64,000 nucleotides of DNA from contig CM073326.1 of the NCBI GenBank assembly GCA_037043015.1, forward strand, positions 7,262,345 through 7,326,344, written 5' to 3'. Under the pieces are notes generated by a model. It saw nothing but the letters and a program-made list of their open reading frames with translations, searched no databases and was not told where the DNA came from. Positions 24,035 to 34,970 of this stretch are shown here, one piece after another (the first letter of the stretch is position 1; every line of letters begins with the position of its first letter). This DNA is from Bryum argenteum (lineage: Eukaryota > Streptophyta > Bryopsida > Bryales > Bryaceae). Made by a program: the position numbers and the translations under genes.

Positions 24035-24621
24035 TTTCATCCCCACACCTCCATGACTTCATGCTATTATTGCATCTAATTTGATGTTGTTGGTATACGT
24101 GGACACTTTTGTTTTAGTGTCATGGTTAAATTAATTCAATCAATCTTCTGTGGATTGAGGTAAGTTATATGGACTTCAACTTTGGAAAATTCTATGACAA
24201 ATTCATTGCAGTCATCTCAAACTCTTGAGGTTCACAGATTGTAAGATTGAAACACACCGAAACAAACCAAAAATAAAATTAAATATCTTGTCATTTTCTT
24301 TGAACTAAAAATGCTACTAAGAAACTTGATGGATTAATAATTCTCCAACTAGGAAGTTGTTCACCTTCATTGATTATTTGAATTGATTCTATTACCGGAA
24401 AAAATCATGAAGAAGTATTTTGCCTTATAAGTAGACTTTCTATGACGGTGAAAACTGTCCCAATATTTACAAAGAAAAAGGAATCTAAAATCCAACCTAT
24501 TGCACTGATTTAAATGCCATATATACATAATGTCTTCATTTAAGCTAAAATCTCTACCAAAAAATAGACTTAAGTCAAATCAAGATTTGAACTAGTGTAT
24601 GAAGTTATTAATTGCTTACAA
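24035..24621. other. AT-rich spacer, nothing recognised
   Basis: No supported gene, RNA or repeat boundary. Confidence 0.4.
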
Positions 24622-24881
24622 CCCCTAACATTTCTTAAAACCCAAAATGGGTTTTGAAGGTTCCTGCAGGAGAAAAACTTAGCCAACTTTGACCATTATA
24701 ATCTTACAAATGAGGAAGAATGAACAGTTCAAATTTAGTATGTGAGAAGAATGTCAAGTGAACTTTGAGATCTTACAGTTGAATCTTTTAAATAATGCTT
24801 GGATTCAGATATTTTAAGCTTAATCTAAAAGATGGTCAAATTTTGTGACTTAGACCGTTTTGCAACAAGGAAATTTAGCGG
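24622..24881 (+). mobile_element. PB2 element, 260 bp
   Basis: Starts CCCCTAACATTTCTT and ends ...AAGGAAATTTAGCGG followed by TTAA (24882-24885). The left flank reads acaa instead of TTAA, a likely later mutation. Same length and near-identical interior to the copy at 25225 (for example caaatgaggaagaatgaac). Non-coding. Confidence 0.75.
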
Positions 24882-25224
24882 TTAATGAAGATACAACTTC
24901 ACAAGAAATTTTTGCAGATCCGATAGCATGGTCTTTTCTAGTCAAGGTTCTTTCATCTAGGAAGCAATTAGACTTCATCTTACTATCTATTATTTAAGGT
25001 ATGTAGTTTGTTTTGTTTAAGAGGATATGATCTTCAGAACGGCTAGTCAGATAGGGGTGCATGAGGTGTCCTTGAACCCAAATTTTTATGTAGGAGTGCG
25101 AGCAACATTTGGATCGCACTTCAGGTCGAGGGGTCCCAAGATATTGGATTTGAAACTGTTGGCTGTATAAATATTGGAAATTGTTTCAATGAGCGTGGCA
25201 CCGCCGCGCGGGCTTATTAGTTAA

Positions 25225-25484
25225 CCCCTAACTTTCCTTAAAACCCGATTTGGGTTTTGGAGGTTCCCACCGGAGAAAAACTCAGCCAACTTTGACCATT
25301 ATAATCTCACAAATGAGGAAGAATGAACGGTTCAAATTTGGTATGTGAGAAAAATGTCAAGTGAACTTTGAGATCTTACGGTTGAATCTCTTAAATAATG
25401 CTTAGATTGAGATTTATTGAGCTTAATCTGAAGGAAGGTCAAATTCCGTGACGTAGATTGTTTTGCAACAAGAAAATTTAGGGG
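25225..25484 (+). mobile_element. PB2 element, 260 bp, intact ends
   Basis: Starts CCCCTAACTTTCCTT and ends with the reverse complement of CCCCTAAATTTTCTT, with TTAA at 25221-25224 and 25485-25488. It lies about 340 bp from another PB2 copy in the same orientation. Non-coding. Confidence 0.8.
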
Positions 25485-25488
25485 TTAA

Positions 25489-26421
25489 ACTTTAACTTAT
25501 GAAAAAATAATCTCGGTTTTATTAATTGATTTAAAGTGGTAGAACATGCTCTTTGTTTCAAAATCATGACATAAGATATGCATCCACAAAATATATGCCG
25601 TGAGTTCATGACATCTTAGTTTGATTCCGCAACTTTTACGATGAAAACTTGACTTGATTTGGGCCAACAGAATTTGTCAAAAACTTGATTTCAAATGAAG
25701 AAATTGTAGCTCTTCAAAGTCTCGACTTGTGATTCAAAATATTATGTTCCAACATTCTGCACGTTTGGGGTTAGGGCACAATCTAGTTTGTGGATGCAAC
25801 AAGATTGTGAAAAAAATTGAAATTGGTATGACTAAAAACCCTTCAGAGTTTTTAATCCTTATCAAACAGTGCTTGTTGCAATCATGGAATCCCAACCCTA
25901 ACCAAGATTGCTATCTGGCACTGCTTCCAAGCTTCACCCACTTGTACGCCCAATGCAGTGGAAACTGCAGAAATTGCTAAATTCGACTGTAGGATGTGTC
26001 TCTATATTTTATTTTACTTTCCCATTCTCCTTTTTCATTCATTGCCGAATTGACACGACACACTCGTTTTTTGTGGGGGGCAGATACCAGAATCTCAATA
26101 TGATAATTTATTGCTTTCTCCATCACAATCCTCACATGATTCTTTGCATTAAAGAATACTCACATCACCGGCAAACATTCCATTTTAGCTCAGTACTGTA
26201 GCATGAATAAAAAATTGGGAATTTTGATGTAAGTTTTGATGCAAGGTGAATATTTTCCAAGTTGCATGGATTCTCAAACATGTAATCCCCGGATCTAGAA
26301 ATAAAAATGACTCAAACTTGTACTGGAACGTAAGATGGATTGATGTTACACAATTTCAAACTCCTCACTGAGTAGTTCTCTCCTCGGGTCGTGCATGTAT
26401 TTTTTGCTCAATCGATTAATA
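25489..26421. other. AT-rich spacer, nothing recognised
   Basis: Short open frames at 25729-26201 lack any recognisable domain. No other structure was seen. Confidence 0.4.
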
Positions 26422-26520
26422 CTCCCTCAGTCCCATTTATATTGTAAAGGTTCTCTCAAATCTACATTGGGAGGTAGATTTGGGAGAACCTACTGGACAA
26501 TATAAATGGGACAGAGGGAG
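26422..26520. mobile_element. Stowaway-like MITE, 99 bp
   Basis: Starts CTCCCTCAGTCCCATTTATA and ends with the near-exact reverse complement, with TA on both sides. The whole element folds into one hairpin. CTCCCTC-GTCCCA ends with TA targets are the standard Stowaway (Tc1/mariner) signature. Confidence 0.9.
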
Positions 26521-26522
26521 TA

Positions 26523-27707
26523 AATTACTTGGTAAAAATAAAGCAAAAGAATAAAGAGAATGATGTTGATGGTCAAAATGTGGCCGGGGGAAGAACGACG
26601 CGTAACAATGTCGGGGGCAGCTTTAGGGGAACGGGCAGCCCGAGCAGGGGGGACCGGGCAGAGGCGCTGTCAGAAATGTAGGCTTCCGCCTCATGACAGG
26701 GACCCACTTGCAAGCAGCGCACCATTCCAATGCAAAGCGAAAGGCGAACCAGATGATGATGGCCATGGCCCATGGACCCATGGGCCCATGATCCATGGCA
26801 GGCATAGGCGATGCATCCGGTGGTAATGCGCCGGTGTCAGCCCCAACGCAGGTATCGCAGCCGTCTCTCCCTCCCTGGCTCCCTCCCCAACCTAAGCAAT
26901 CTAGGCTATGACTTGCACCTTGTTTTCCTCCACCTCTCCAAGCCATCATCCCGGCCAAGCCACTTTGTAGAATTCCTGAGCCTAGCTACGGGCCGGGGAG
27001 TACCAGAAAGATAGATGTAGTCGTGTCCATCGTTCAGGCCTTTCTGTCCTCAGTCTTTGTGCGTGTGTGACCCAACCGCATCTCTCTCCTGCACCCTTTG
27101 CTTTTTCCCTCACCCTCCTGGGGATAGCCACATCGTCCCCCTCTGCTCCTTTTCTCATCTGTCTGGGTCCTCCCTCTTCCTCCTCGGGTAGCTAGCTTGT
27201 AATGGGTTTGTAACGAGGATAGGACAGGACAGGACAGGGCTTTGGTGCGTGGAGAAGAATTTTGACATGGCCGCTCTCTCCTTACTCAATTGCTGGTGAG
27301 TATCCTTTCCCCTCTTCTTAGTGATCTAGATTTGAACGATAACGTGCTCTGCCCATTGCGAGATCTGTTGCAATTAGCTTCCTGGAATGTGGAGCGGAGT
27401 GATTGGTACTAGAATCGAGCTTTGCGTACGAGGGTCGCTTGATTCCAGGATGTCTGGTCGGAGATTCCGTTCGATGGCGTGGTTTTCAGAATCTGTTAGA
27501 TTGAGAATTTGGATGTGGAAGTGCCATTGGAGAGGGTGACTGGATTAATGGCTGGCACATTTCGATATGACCTAAGAGTAAATTTGCATGGTTAGGTTTG
27601 TGGATATGGATTCATTAGGTTTGATGTGGTTGCAGATACAAGTGGCGGAAGGGGTGGAGACCTAGAAGTGGGGAAGCGGGGGGAGTTGGAGAAGGGGTGG
27701 CTCAGCC
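26523..27707. promoter_or_regulatory. Upstream and 5' UTR region of the NINJA-family gene
   Basis: GC-rich from 26575. A likely 5' UTR intron runs from a strong donor (gtgagtat) at about 27296 to an acceptor (ttgcag) at 27636, giving a spliced leader before the ATG at 27708. Pyrimidine-rich CTCCCTC/CTCTCC tracts at 26865-27180 suit a plant core-promoter or leader region. No TATA box can be assigned with confidence. Open frames here are GC-driven and were discarded. Confidence 0.45.
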
Positions 27708-30518
27708 ATGGCCGGCAATACGGAGAGTCAATATGGAGCTGCAGGGACGGAGGGAAGCTCAGCAGCGGCGGGAGGGACGTACGCGCCGCCGATCATGCAC
27801 AGTTGGTGCCTGCAACCGGATGGGCCACGCGAGCAAGTCTCGATGGCGAACGATGCGGATGACGACTGTGGGTTTGATTTGAACCTGGGTCTGTCGTTGG
27901 GAGGAGCGCCCAAGAGTAGCAGCAAGCCAAAGAGCAAGGAGAAGGAGGTCGTGTTGGACCGGGACGCGTTTCGGGAGAAGGAGAAGGAGGTCGCGGCGGA
28001 GGAGCCTGCAGCAGCAGCGCCGTCTCAAGGTGGCGGGGTGATGTTCAAACCACTGAAGTCGGAGCAAGGAGGAGGAGGCAACAATTCCCGCGTGCAGGCG
28101 TTCTGGCAGGATTTGGATCGATCTGGCGGGAATGAGAAGCCGCAGCAAGCAGTGGAGGTAGCGAGCAGCAATTGGGCGGGCGTGAATTCGGTGGCGGAGG
28201 ATTCGAAGATGTTCGCGCAGCACATGTGGCAGGCGCTTCAGGGGAAAGCAGCGCAAGCGGAGCATCAGCGTGTGCCCTTGAGTGCGCGGGACGAAGCGAG
28301 CTTGATCAAGGAGCTGCAGGGTCTTCCTCCTCAGGCCGTGGCGACCGCGGCCGCGTGGGCACGCGTGGTGGCCCAAGATGGATTCCCCGTGCAACTCCTG
28401 GAGGCTATCAAGGACGGAGTGGAGTCCCAAGGCTCCTTGCAGCGATCGAAATCTGTCGCTTCCGAGCCTGCATTGTCAGCAGGAGGCCCCAGCAACAACA
28501 ACGACCTGGAGAGGAGTGACTCCGATGCGAGCAAGAACATGCAGCATGCAGCGATCATTCAGCAGCAAGAGCTTGTCGAGCAGCAGCGGAAACGCGAGCT
28601 TCAGACTCAGAAGCGGCAGGAGGCGCGCAGGAAGAGGAAAGCGTTGCTGGAGGGGCAGAAGTCGAAGAAAACCTCGAAGAAGGAAGAATCCGGCAGTGTG
28701 GATACCAATCCCAATCAGTTGCGTAGAACGTCCTCCCTGCAGCCGCAGGCGAGCAAGGAGAATTCCTTGACTGCAGCATCGTCTCCACCGGACAGCCAAG
28801 ACGCTTCGAGCATGTCCGCGTTTCGGAGACCCACCGGAAGTAGTGCATGGTTGCACAACTGGGAGGGCTCCAAAGGTGGCGACCCGGAGAAGCAGCAGGA
28901 TTCCGTTGACATTCGGCGCACTCTGGAACGAGCAAGGGCCAAGGATGGCGGTGACAGTAACAACGCACAGGTGGATTCCAGCAGCGAGAGCCGCAAGGTT
29001 GGATCACCGGAAGTCGGGCAGCTGCAGAGAATGGACCTTGATCGGATCAGGACCGAGGGTGGTCCTCCCATGGCGGCTCAGATCGACCCCTCATGGATCC
29101 AACGAATCATGGAGGTTCAGAGAAATAGCCATCAGGTGACGGCAACGATGGAGAATCACGCAGCGAAAACCAACTTTCCAGGGAGGACTGAGAAGCAGCC
29201 GCTCCCGAAAGCCGAGAAAGTGGCTAAGCGAGGTCGTGGCGCTAGTGAGTCGAGCTCTGGGGGAACTGAGAGCTCCGGTGGTGGCCAGGATGAGAGGAGT
29301 GGCAGGGATGGCGAGGCGCTTTCAAGCCCCGCGAGCAGCGCCGTGGCCACGCCCGAAAACGCGCGTCCTAATAGCAGTGCAGCCATGCCGGCAGTCGCCA
29401 TGGCGAACATGACATTCCCTCCAGGCCCGGGTGGCTTTCCTATGATGCCAGGCCACCCGTTTCCATTTCCTCTTCCCATGCCACCCGGCGGGGGCGCGCC
29501 ATTCAACATGCCATTCCCATTTCCCTACGTGATGCAGTTCGCGCCCGGCCCCGTGGGAGATGGCAACAACAACAACCCGGATCAGCAGCAGCAGCAGCGC
29601 CCGTTCCAAATCGCTCTACCTCCCGGTTTCAATCCCCAGTTCCAGATCCAAACTCCAGAAGGCGCGCCTGCTTGGGCTTCCGCCGTAGTACGTCCCCATG
29701 CCGCCACACCTCCACACTCACCACCCCGAAACGGCGCTGCAGCCAAGGATGAGAAACGAGGTAGGCGCCCAACAATTTCCATTCCTCCACCATCGCTTGC
29801 CAAGGATTGAGTACTAACCCACTCTTCACTTGCAGGTGTGAAGACCACCCGGAACGCACCCGAACCATCGTCACAATCACTAGTGAAAGCGAATTCAATG
29901 GGTAGCGGCGCGTTCAACAGGCTACGATCCGCATCAGTAGCGCCAGCGAACGGGTCACCGCTCGCGCCCCAGTTCGGAATCTCGCGCTCGAAATCCGACG
30001 CAGTGGCACTGAGAAGAGAAGGCTCAGTGGGCAGCGCGTTCGCAGCGCTCGGTGTGGAGCCTTCCTTTCCCGCACCTAAAACCTCAGCCCCAGCAGCAGC
30101 CCCAGTGGCGGAGGATCGGGAGCAAAACGCGAATACTCCAGCCAGTGAGGAGACAAGCCGGAGACAGAGCCAGCAGCCGACGGGGGTATGGAGGCAGGGA
30201 TCAGTGCCAAGCTTCGAGGGCATAGGAGGCCACGAAGCGTCCAGTTTGCGACCCGGAGTGGCTCCCGGCGTCCAATTCGGCGGCACAGGCTCCCCACCGG
30301 ACCTCCCCTGGGTCACCTGCAATGGGACGATCTCCGGGGTGCTCTACAGAGTGGAGAAAGGGCAAGTGCGAATTGTGTGTGCTTGCCATGGCCGCCATAT
30401 GACGCCGGCTGAATTCGTGCAGCACGCTGGGTGCGGCGAGATTCCCAACCCGGAGAAGGCCATTGTCGTTGGGCCTTTTGCTGTCCTGCCTCAGCAACCA
30501 GCCTCCGCACAGGCTTAG
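27708..30518 (+). CDS. NINJA: NINJA-family transcriptional co-repressor (JAZ/TOPLESS adaptor)
   Basis: Nuclear adaptor that in angiosperms links JAZ repressors to the TOPLESS co-repressor in jasmonate signalling. Coding exons 27708-29760 and 29836-30518 join in phase and give 911 residues. Residues 57-66 carry the EAR motif DLNLGLSL. A Lys/Arg-rich segment at about 292-325 (RRKRKALLEG...) is a likely nuclear signal. A Pro/Gly/Phe-rich region follows at about 570-660. The C-terminal domain at about 839-900 holds WVTCNGTISGVLYRVEKG and CACHGRHMTPAEFVQHAGC, diagnostic of the NINJA/AFP family. The protein is about twice the length of Arabidopsis NINJA (425 residues); the extra is low-complexity Ser/Gln/Gly. 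Long open frames on the minus strand (27759-28430, 29582-30322) are GC-rich shadows. Whether it is NINJA proper or the ABI5-binding AFP branch needs a tree; the EAR type and the full C domain favour NINJA. Confidence 0.88.
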
Positions 30519-31300
30519 TAGTTCGAGTACTCCCATTTCTCTCTGCCCTAACCCCACATTTTTTTTTTAATCCAGTAGATCCTTCTGTATAGCTCCCCAT
30601 ATCCAGAGGATCTCTGTGTTGTTTGTAAGGCCTGCTTAGTATTGATTTCGTAAGCGCTTGTTCTTATTGACAGCCAGAGATCCATGGTTGGTGAACTGTA
30701 ATATATCGCTTATATCCGCCAAGTCTTTGGCTTGTTTTTCATTCTTCCCTCCTCCTCCCTTGTCTCTCATGTTCTCATTTTCTTCCTTATTTTTGTATAC
30801 TCCCATTGCCTGCCTTTTATTCGATTCTCCTATTGCCTGCCTTTTATTCGATTCTCCTATTGCCTGCTTCGGTTTTTAGTCTGCCATTTCCTGCTTTGTT
30901 TTACTCGGGGTCTGTTCACACAGAGAGATATGAGAGGTGGTAGCAGAAGTGCCGTCAATGAATCTAAACTAAAACACAATTTTAGGCTGGTGTCAATGCT
31001 ACCAAACCTTAACTGCCGTTTCCAGGCTCGTTTGCTGAACTTTCATTACCCTGTTTTTTAATACTACCATTCTCTGCCTTTGGCTTTTTTACTTCCATTT
31101 CCTGCCTTGGTTTCATTTCTCCCATTTCCAGCCTTGGGTTTGGGTTTTTAGACGGCTATATCCTGCGTTGGTTTTCAAATTGCCCTTTCTTGCCTTGGTT
31201 TTCAAATTGCCCTTTCCTGCTTTGCATCTCTTACTGCTATGCCTAGCCTTGTGTTGCCATTGCTTGCCTTTGTGTGCGTGTGTGTATGCTTGTAATGTGC
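30519..31300. repeat. 3' flank of NINJA gene with degenerate pyrimidine-rich minisatellite
   Basis: The 3' UTR probably lies in the first few hundred bases. At 30804-30870 a 27-bp unit (cctattgcctgccttttatt plus cgattct) repeats two to three times. A looser array continues to about 31260 with variants of ccatttcctgccttggtttt. All units share the core TGCCTT or CTGC on a T-rich background. No coding sequence is supported. Confidence 0.65.
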
Positions 31301-32401
31301 TCATGTGAGGGTGGAATTGGGTGCAAAATCGGTGCTCACCTGTCCAACGCGAGGTGTACCGCAGGAAGGAAGGTACGAGGCTCGTTTCTCGTGGGCCGAA
31401 AAGTCTCCACATACATCTACCATCTATTTCTGTTGAAGATCTTTTGAGGTTCTACTATTGTGGGAGATGCTTTCAAGCATTGATGCAACTAGGGTTTCAA
31501 CAGTCAAAGATGCTGGAGGTATTGCACCAGATACAGTACAGTACAGTAATGTCGTTCCAACGGTAGTCTGAGCCTAGATTCTGACCTAGAGTGCATGATA
31601 CCTTGTTTTAGAATGTTCATCTGTAAACTAAATGCGAAGTTCTTATTATGGAATGTGTGTGATTTTGCTGTGTGTGATTTTTACAGAAGTTTGTTCTAGT
31701 ATTAACAAAGGGTCCATGCGCACACCTTTGTAATGTTGAACATGATATGCCATGTGTGGTGGAGATCATATTAGCCTTTGGAAGGCTAATATGTTATCAT
31801 TTATAATTATTTTTTAGATTAGTAATGGAATCATTTATGATCATTTTTTAGATTAGTGATCCTAGCTCAGAAATTACGGAGGTGACGAATGGTGATGAAT
31901 GCATGAAGTCAAATATGCCCTGCAACCATTTAGCACCACTTTAAGTTTAGATGCCAATAATCAAATTTATTCACCTCTGGTAACAATCAAATATTGGTGT
32001 CCGAAACTTTTTTGATCATTCAGCTCTTCTTAAATGCATCTCAACGAGGAGATTTTTGGAAAGCAATTTTATTTCTTGGAACTCTTTAAGTAGGGATGGC
32101 AATTACCAAAATGAATTATTCCTATGGGAACCTAGAGTTCCGCCAACAGGTTCATTTATATTTAGAGACTGTGCATGGGATAGTAAGGTCTTCAAATCTC
32201 CAAATCTCCAAGCAATTTCACCCAAAATGTGGCAAATTCAAAGAAGAGTTGTTAAGGGAGCAATTAGAGTTCTTGTTAGAAGACAGAGTGGAAAAAGGAA
32301 GCCGCTAAAGCTGGGGATGACCAACACTTGTTTTAATAAATAAAAGCACAATTGTTCTAATAAATAAAAGCACAACTCACCGCATGGGACCAATACAAGT
32401 A
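31301..32401. other. Spacer with short duplications
   Basis: AT-rich from about 31560. A short duplication (atcatttataat/atcatttatgatca plus ttttttagattagt) lies at 31797-31858, and aataaataaaagcacaa is repeated at 32333-32375. Open frames at 32056-32343 have no recognisable domain. Confidence 0.4.
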
Positions 32402-33921
32402 CACTAAATAGGTAGATGAGTGTAAGATCCAATAGTTACCTAAACCACTATTTGTCAACTAAATCTACAAATAGTGTTGGATAGGGTTTTGCAATAGGAT
32501 TAGCAGAGGCTCTCCAAGTTGACCTTTTTCAAAGTGGAAGCTTACTCTGACACACATCAATTGCACTCATCTTTGAAGGTCATCAATCTTGCCGCAGTTC
32601 AAAGTTCGAGCATCTGACTTTACATGTCTCGTAGGAGTTAGTCTTATGTTTGGTTGTCCTGTCAAAGTTCTTAAATTTAAATTAAAGTTCTCAAATTTGG
32701 CATTGTCAAACTTAACCCTTTCATGACCAATCAACCAAATATGGTCGCTGAAGTATGGTTATTCCATGATTGAGTAGAATCTGTGTAGAAAGAGCAAAAT
32801 GTTAGAGAACAACGCCGGAAGAGGAGTGTGTACTGGATCTACTACACAAAACAACGATGCATTTGGAATTGTACTCCGCCTGGTAGAGTTGTTTATAAAT
32901 GGTGATGAGTATGCGATACGGTAGCTGGTCTAGAAAGAAGTGAGAAAAATTCAGGAAATACGGCTATCGAAGACACATGACACCAATTCTAAGGGTCCCT
33001 TGGGAACATGGGAACATGGGGGTACTACTCAGCCGGCTCCATCGACAAAAGAAGAGTTGATTTCTTTTGGCAACCCAACATCGTCTATCAAAGCGTATAC
33101 GTTTGTACAATCTGAAATCCTCCCCAAAAAGAATCAACCACATGTTGTTCGCACACTGATTCTACGTCAAAACTCGGCGTCTGATGAATGTCACCATGTC
33201 TGATTTTTCAATCTGATCATATTTGCTACGATATCCCATGTATTTCTTGTACGCTATTGTATACAAGGAACTGGGTTCTTGGTCTCTTTTCACAATTTAA
33301 GTTTCATAAATGCTCAAAATGCAACGCTCATGGTGTTGTTGGATAGCTCTTCAAACTCTCTACAATATTGACCACATGTGTTTTGCCCAAATCTGGATAT
33401 TTTGGTCTCTAATTCTAGTAAAAAGCTTCAAGGTCATGTATACGCTATGTACTACACTTGACTCGGAACATCATAATACTCTAGTTCATACGGTAGATTT
33501 GACCCATGTTTCGCCACTAGCATGTATATGAAGTTCACTACACATTTATACGATCGGATCTTAATTTTGACCCTTCATTTGTTCGATACATTCCAAAATA
33601 CATCCAGACACCTCAAAAAAACCTCGACTTCCAAAACAGGAGTGGTCATGAAAGGGTTAAATAAGTTCATTTGTCCAAATTTCACAATACTAAAATTCAA
33701 GTAAATTATTTCTTTCATGAAGTTCTCATATTTTCTCTCCTTCAATTCCTCATTCTAAGTTTCACAAATATCATTTGTCATTACTTGTGCACATGTTAAT
33801 ATTTGTGCAAATAGTGTGAGAGTTGACAGTTAGTGTTCTAACACTACAAAGACAATTGACATTAAGCGTTTCCATTTCCATCAGCCAGTATTGTTTCCAA
33901 CACCAACCTACCTATTTAGTG
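32402..33921. mobile_element. TA-flanked element with CACTAAATAGG ends, enclosing a TTAA element
   Basis: Starts CACTAAATAGGTAGATGAGT and ends with the reverse complement of CACTAAATAGGTAGGTTGGT, with TA outside both ends. These are variants of the ends at 20597 and 33941. Inside it, a 941-bp TTAA-flanked element occupies 32716-33656, leaving about 580 bp of its own sequence. No transposase frame is recognised. It lies only about 20 bp from the MITE at 33941. Confidence 0.6.
32716..33656. mobile_element. TTAA-flanked element with 14-bp perfect ends (family PB5)
   Basis: Starts CCCTTTCATGACCA and ends with its exact reverse complement, with TTAA at 32712-32715 and 33657-33660. The CCCTTT start next to TTAA closely resembles the ends of piggyBac-derived elements known in animals. 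Open frames of 60-87 codons inside (32940-33203, 33310-33531) show no DDD-transposase motif that I recognise, so it appears non-autonomous or strongly decayed. Confidence 0.75.
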
Positions 33922-33940
33922 TAGTTGCTCCACCAAGGTA

Positions 33941-34157
33941 CACTAAATAGGTAGATTAGTGTTAGATGCACTAATTCATATAAACATGTTATAAGTTTTT
34001 ACTATTGGTCAAAAAAATTACCCTCTACATTCCTAAAGATGGGGATCCTTCCATGGTATTGGAATCAATACTCTTGGTAATTTTATTTTATCAAAAGTAA
34101 AAACTTATAGCATTTTCAAATCTTATAAAAATCTAACACTAATCTACCTATTTAGTG
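33941..34157. mobile_element. TA-flanked MITE, second copy with perfect inverted ends
   Basis: 217 bp, the same length as the copy at 20597-20813. It starts CACTAAATAGGTAGATTAGT and ends in the exact reverse complement, with TA on both sides (33939-33940 and 34158-34159). The interiors differ by a small number of substitutions and compensating small indels, indicating recent activity. Confidence 0.85.
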
Positions 34158-34159
34158 TA

Positions 34160-34970
34160 GTTGAATTGTGGGTTGGGGAGGTCGCTATACCGCATTTAGA
34201 GCTAAGCCTCACCTCCGCACATACCACATGGATACAATCAGCTTCCAAACGATTGACATCTTTCACAACCTCACCCATGTAGGTGAATAATATATCTGCA
34301 TTTCATAATTAGTGCAAGTACTGTCTCATTGAACTTCATTTGACACTTTAAAAAAGAACGTCAAACATATGAAATGATGATGCAATATATGTTTTCATAC
34401 CATTCACAATTTTGGGTACAATCACCTTACTTTTGAAGTTACTTCCAGATCATCATAGCTGCAAAAACAAGATAAAAATGATAGAAAGATGCTCTACTAC
34501 AAGTTAACCTTGCTAAGGTCCAATATTTTCCATTCATGGTGAAAGTTGGTACAGAACTACCACAGAACTCCAAGGACATCACCAACACATCACGAAACTT
34601 CTCCAAAATCTACTCTCCTCGTCTACATAATGACAATTGATCTTTATGATTCTATGGAAAGATAACAGCATTCAAGAAAGGCACATTCTTGGTTGTGATC
34701 ACCTCGTTTCTTAAGTACCGCAACTTCCAGACGATCATGACTGAAAAAACAAGATAGAAAGGATAAAAGAAAGGTATAAAAGTACCTACGCTGAAGTCCA
34801 ATCCCTTCCGTTCAATGTGAAAACTGGTACAGGACTCCTACAAGACTCCAAGAAATGACATTATATCACAAAGAACTTCTACAAAGTCACTACTCTCTGC
34901 ACTTCCGCACCTCCACTTCCCGAAACTTCATTCAAGGAGTTTCTGAGCGGCAGCTTGGGGCGGGCGATAT
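34160..34970. repeat. Direct duplication of about 200 bp downstream of the DUF2921 gene
   Basis: About 34425-34625 and 34712-34912 share, in order, acttccagatcatcat or acttccagacgatcat, aaaacaagata, ggtccaat or agtccaat, and gaactccaagg or gactccaag. They are diverged by roughly a quarter. The second copy abuts the 3' end of the minus-strand gene. Function unknown. Confidence 0.6.

Noticed and set aside
23864-24079. Open frame with a GNRTHNLLIG-type sequence
   Set aside because: It lies on the strand opposite the SINE head, and its sequence is that of the SINE body. Such frames are repeat translations, not genes.
26560-26958. Overlapping open frames on both strands
   Set aside because: GC-rich DNA lacks stops by chance; the translations have no recognisable domain and overlap the probable promoter region.
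27759-28430. 223-codon minus-strand open frame
   Set aside because: It overlaps the NINJA coding exon. It is an antisense shadow of GC-rich Ser/Gln-rich codons with no domain.
29582-30322. 246-codon minus-strand open frame
   Set aside because: Antisense to both NINJA exons and across the intron, with a low-complexity translation.
32096-32308. 70-codon open frame with helical character
   Set aside because: No recognisable family, no splice partners, in repeat-rich spacer; not enough to call a gene.
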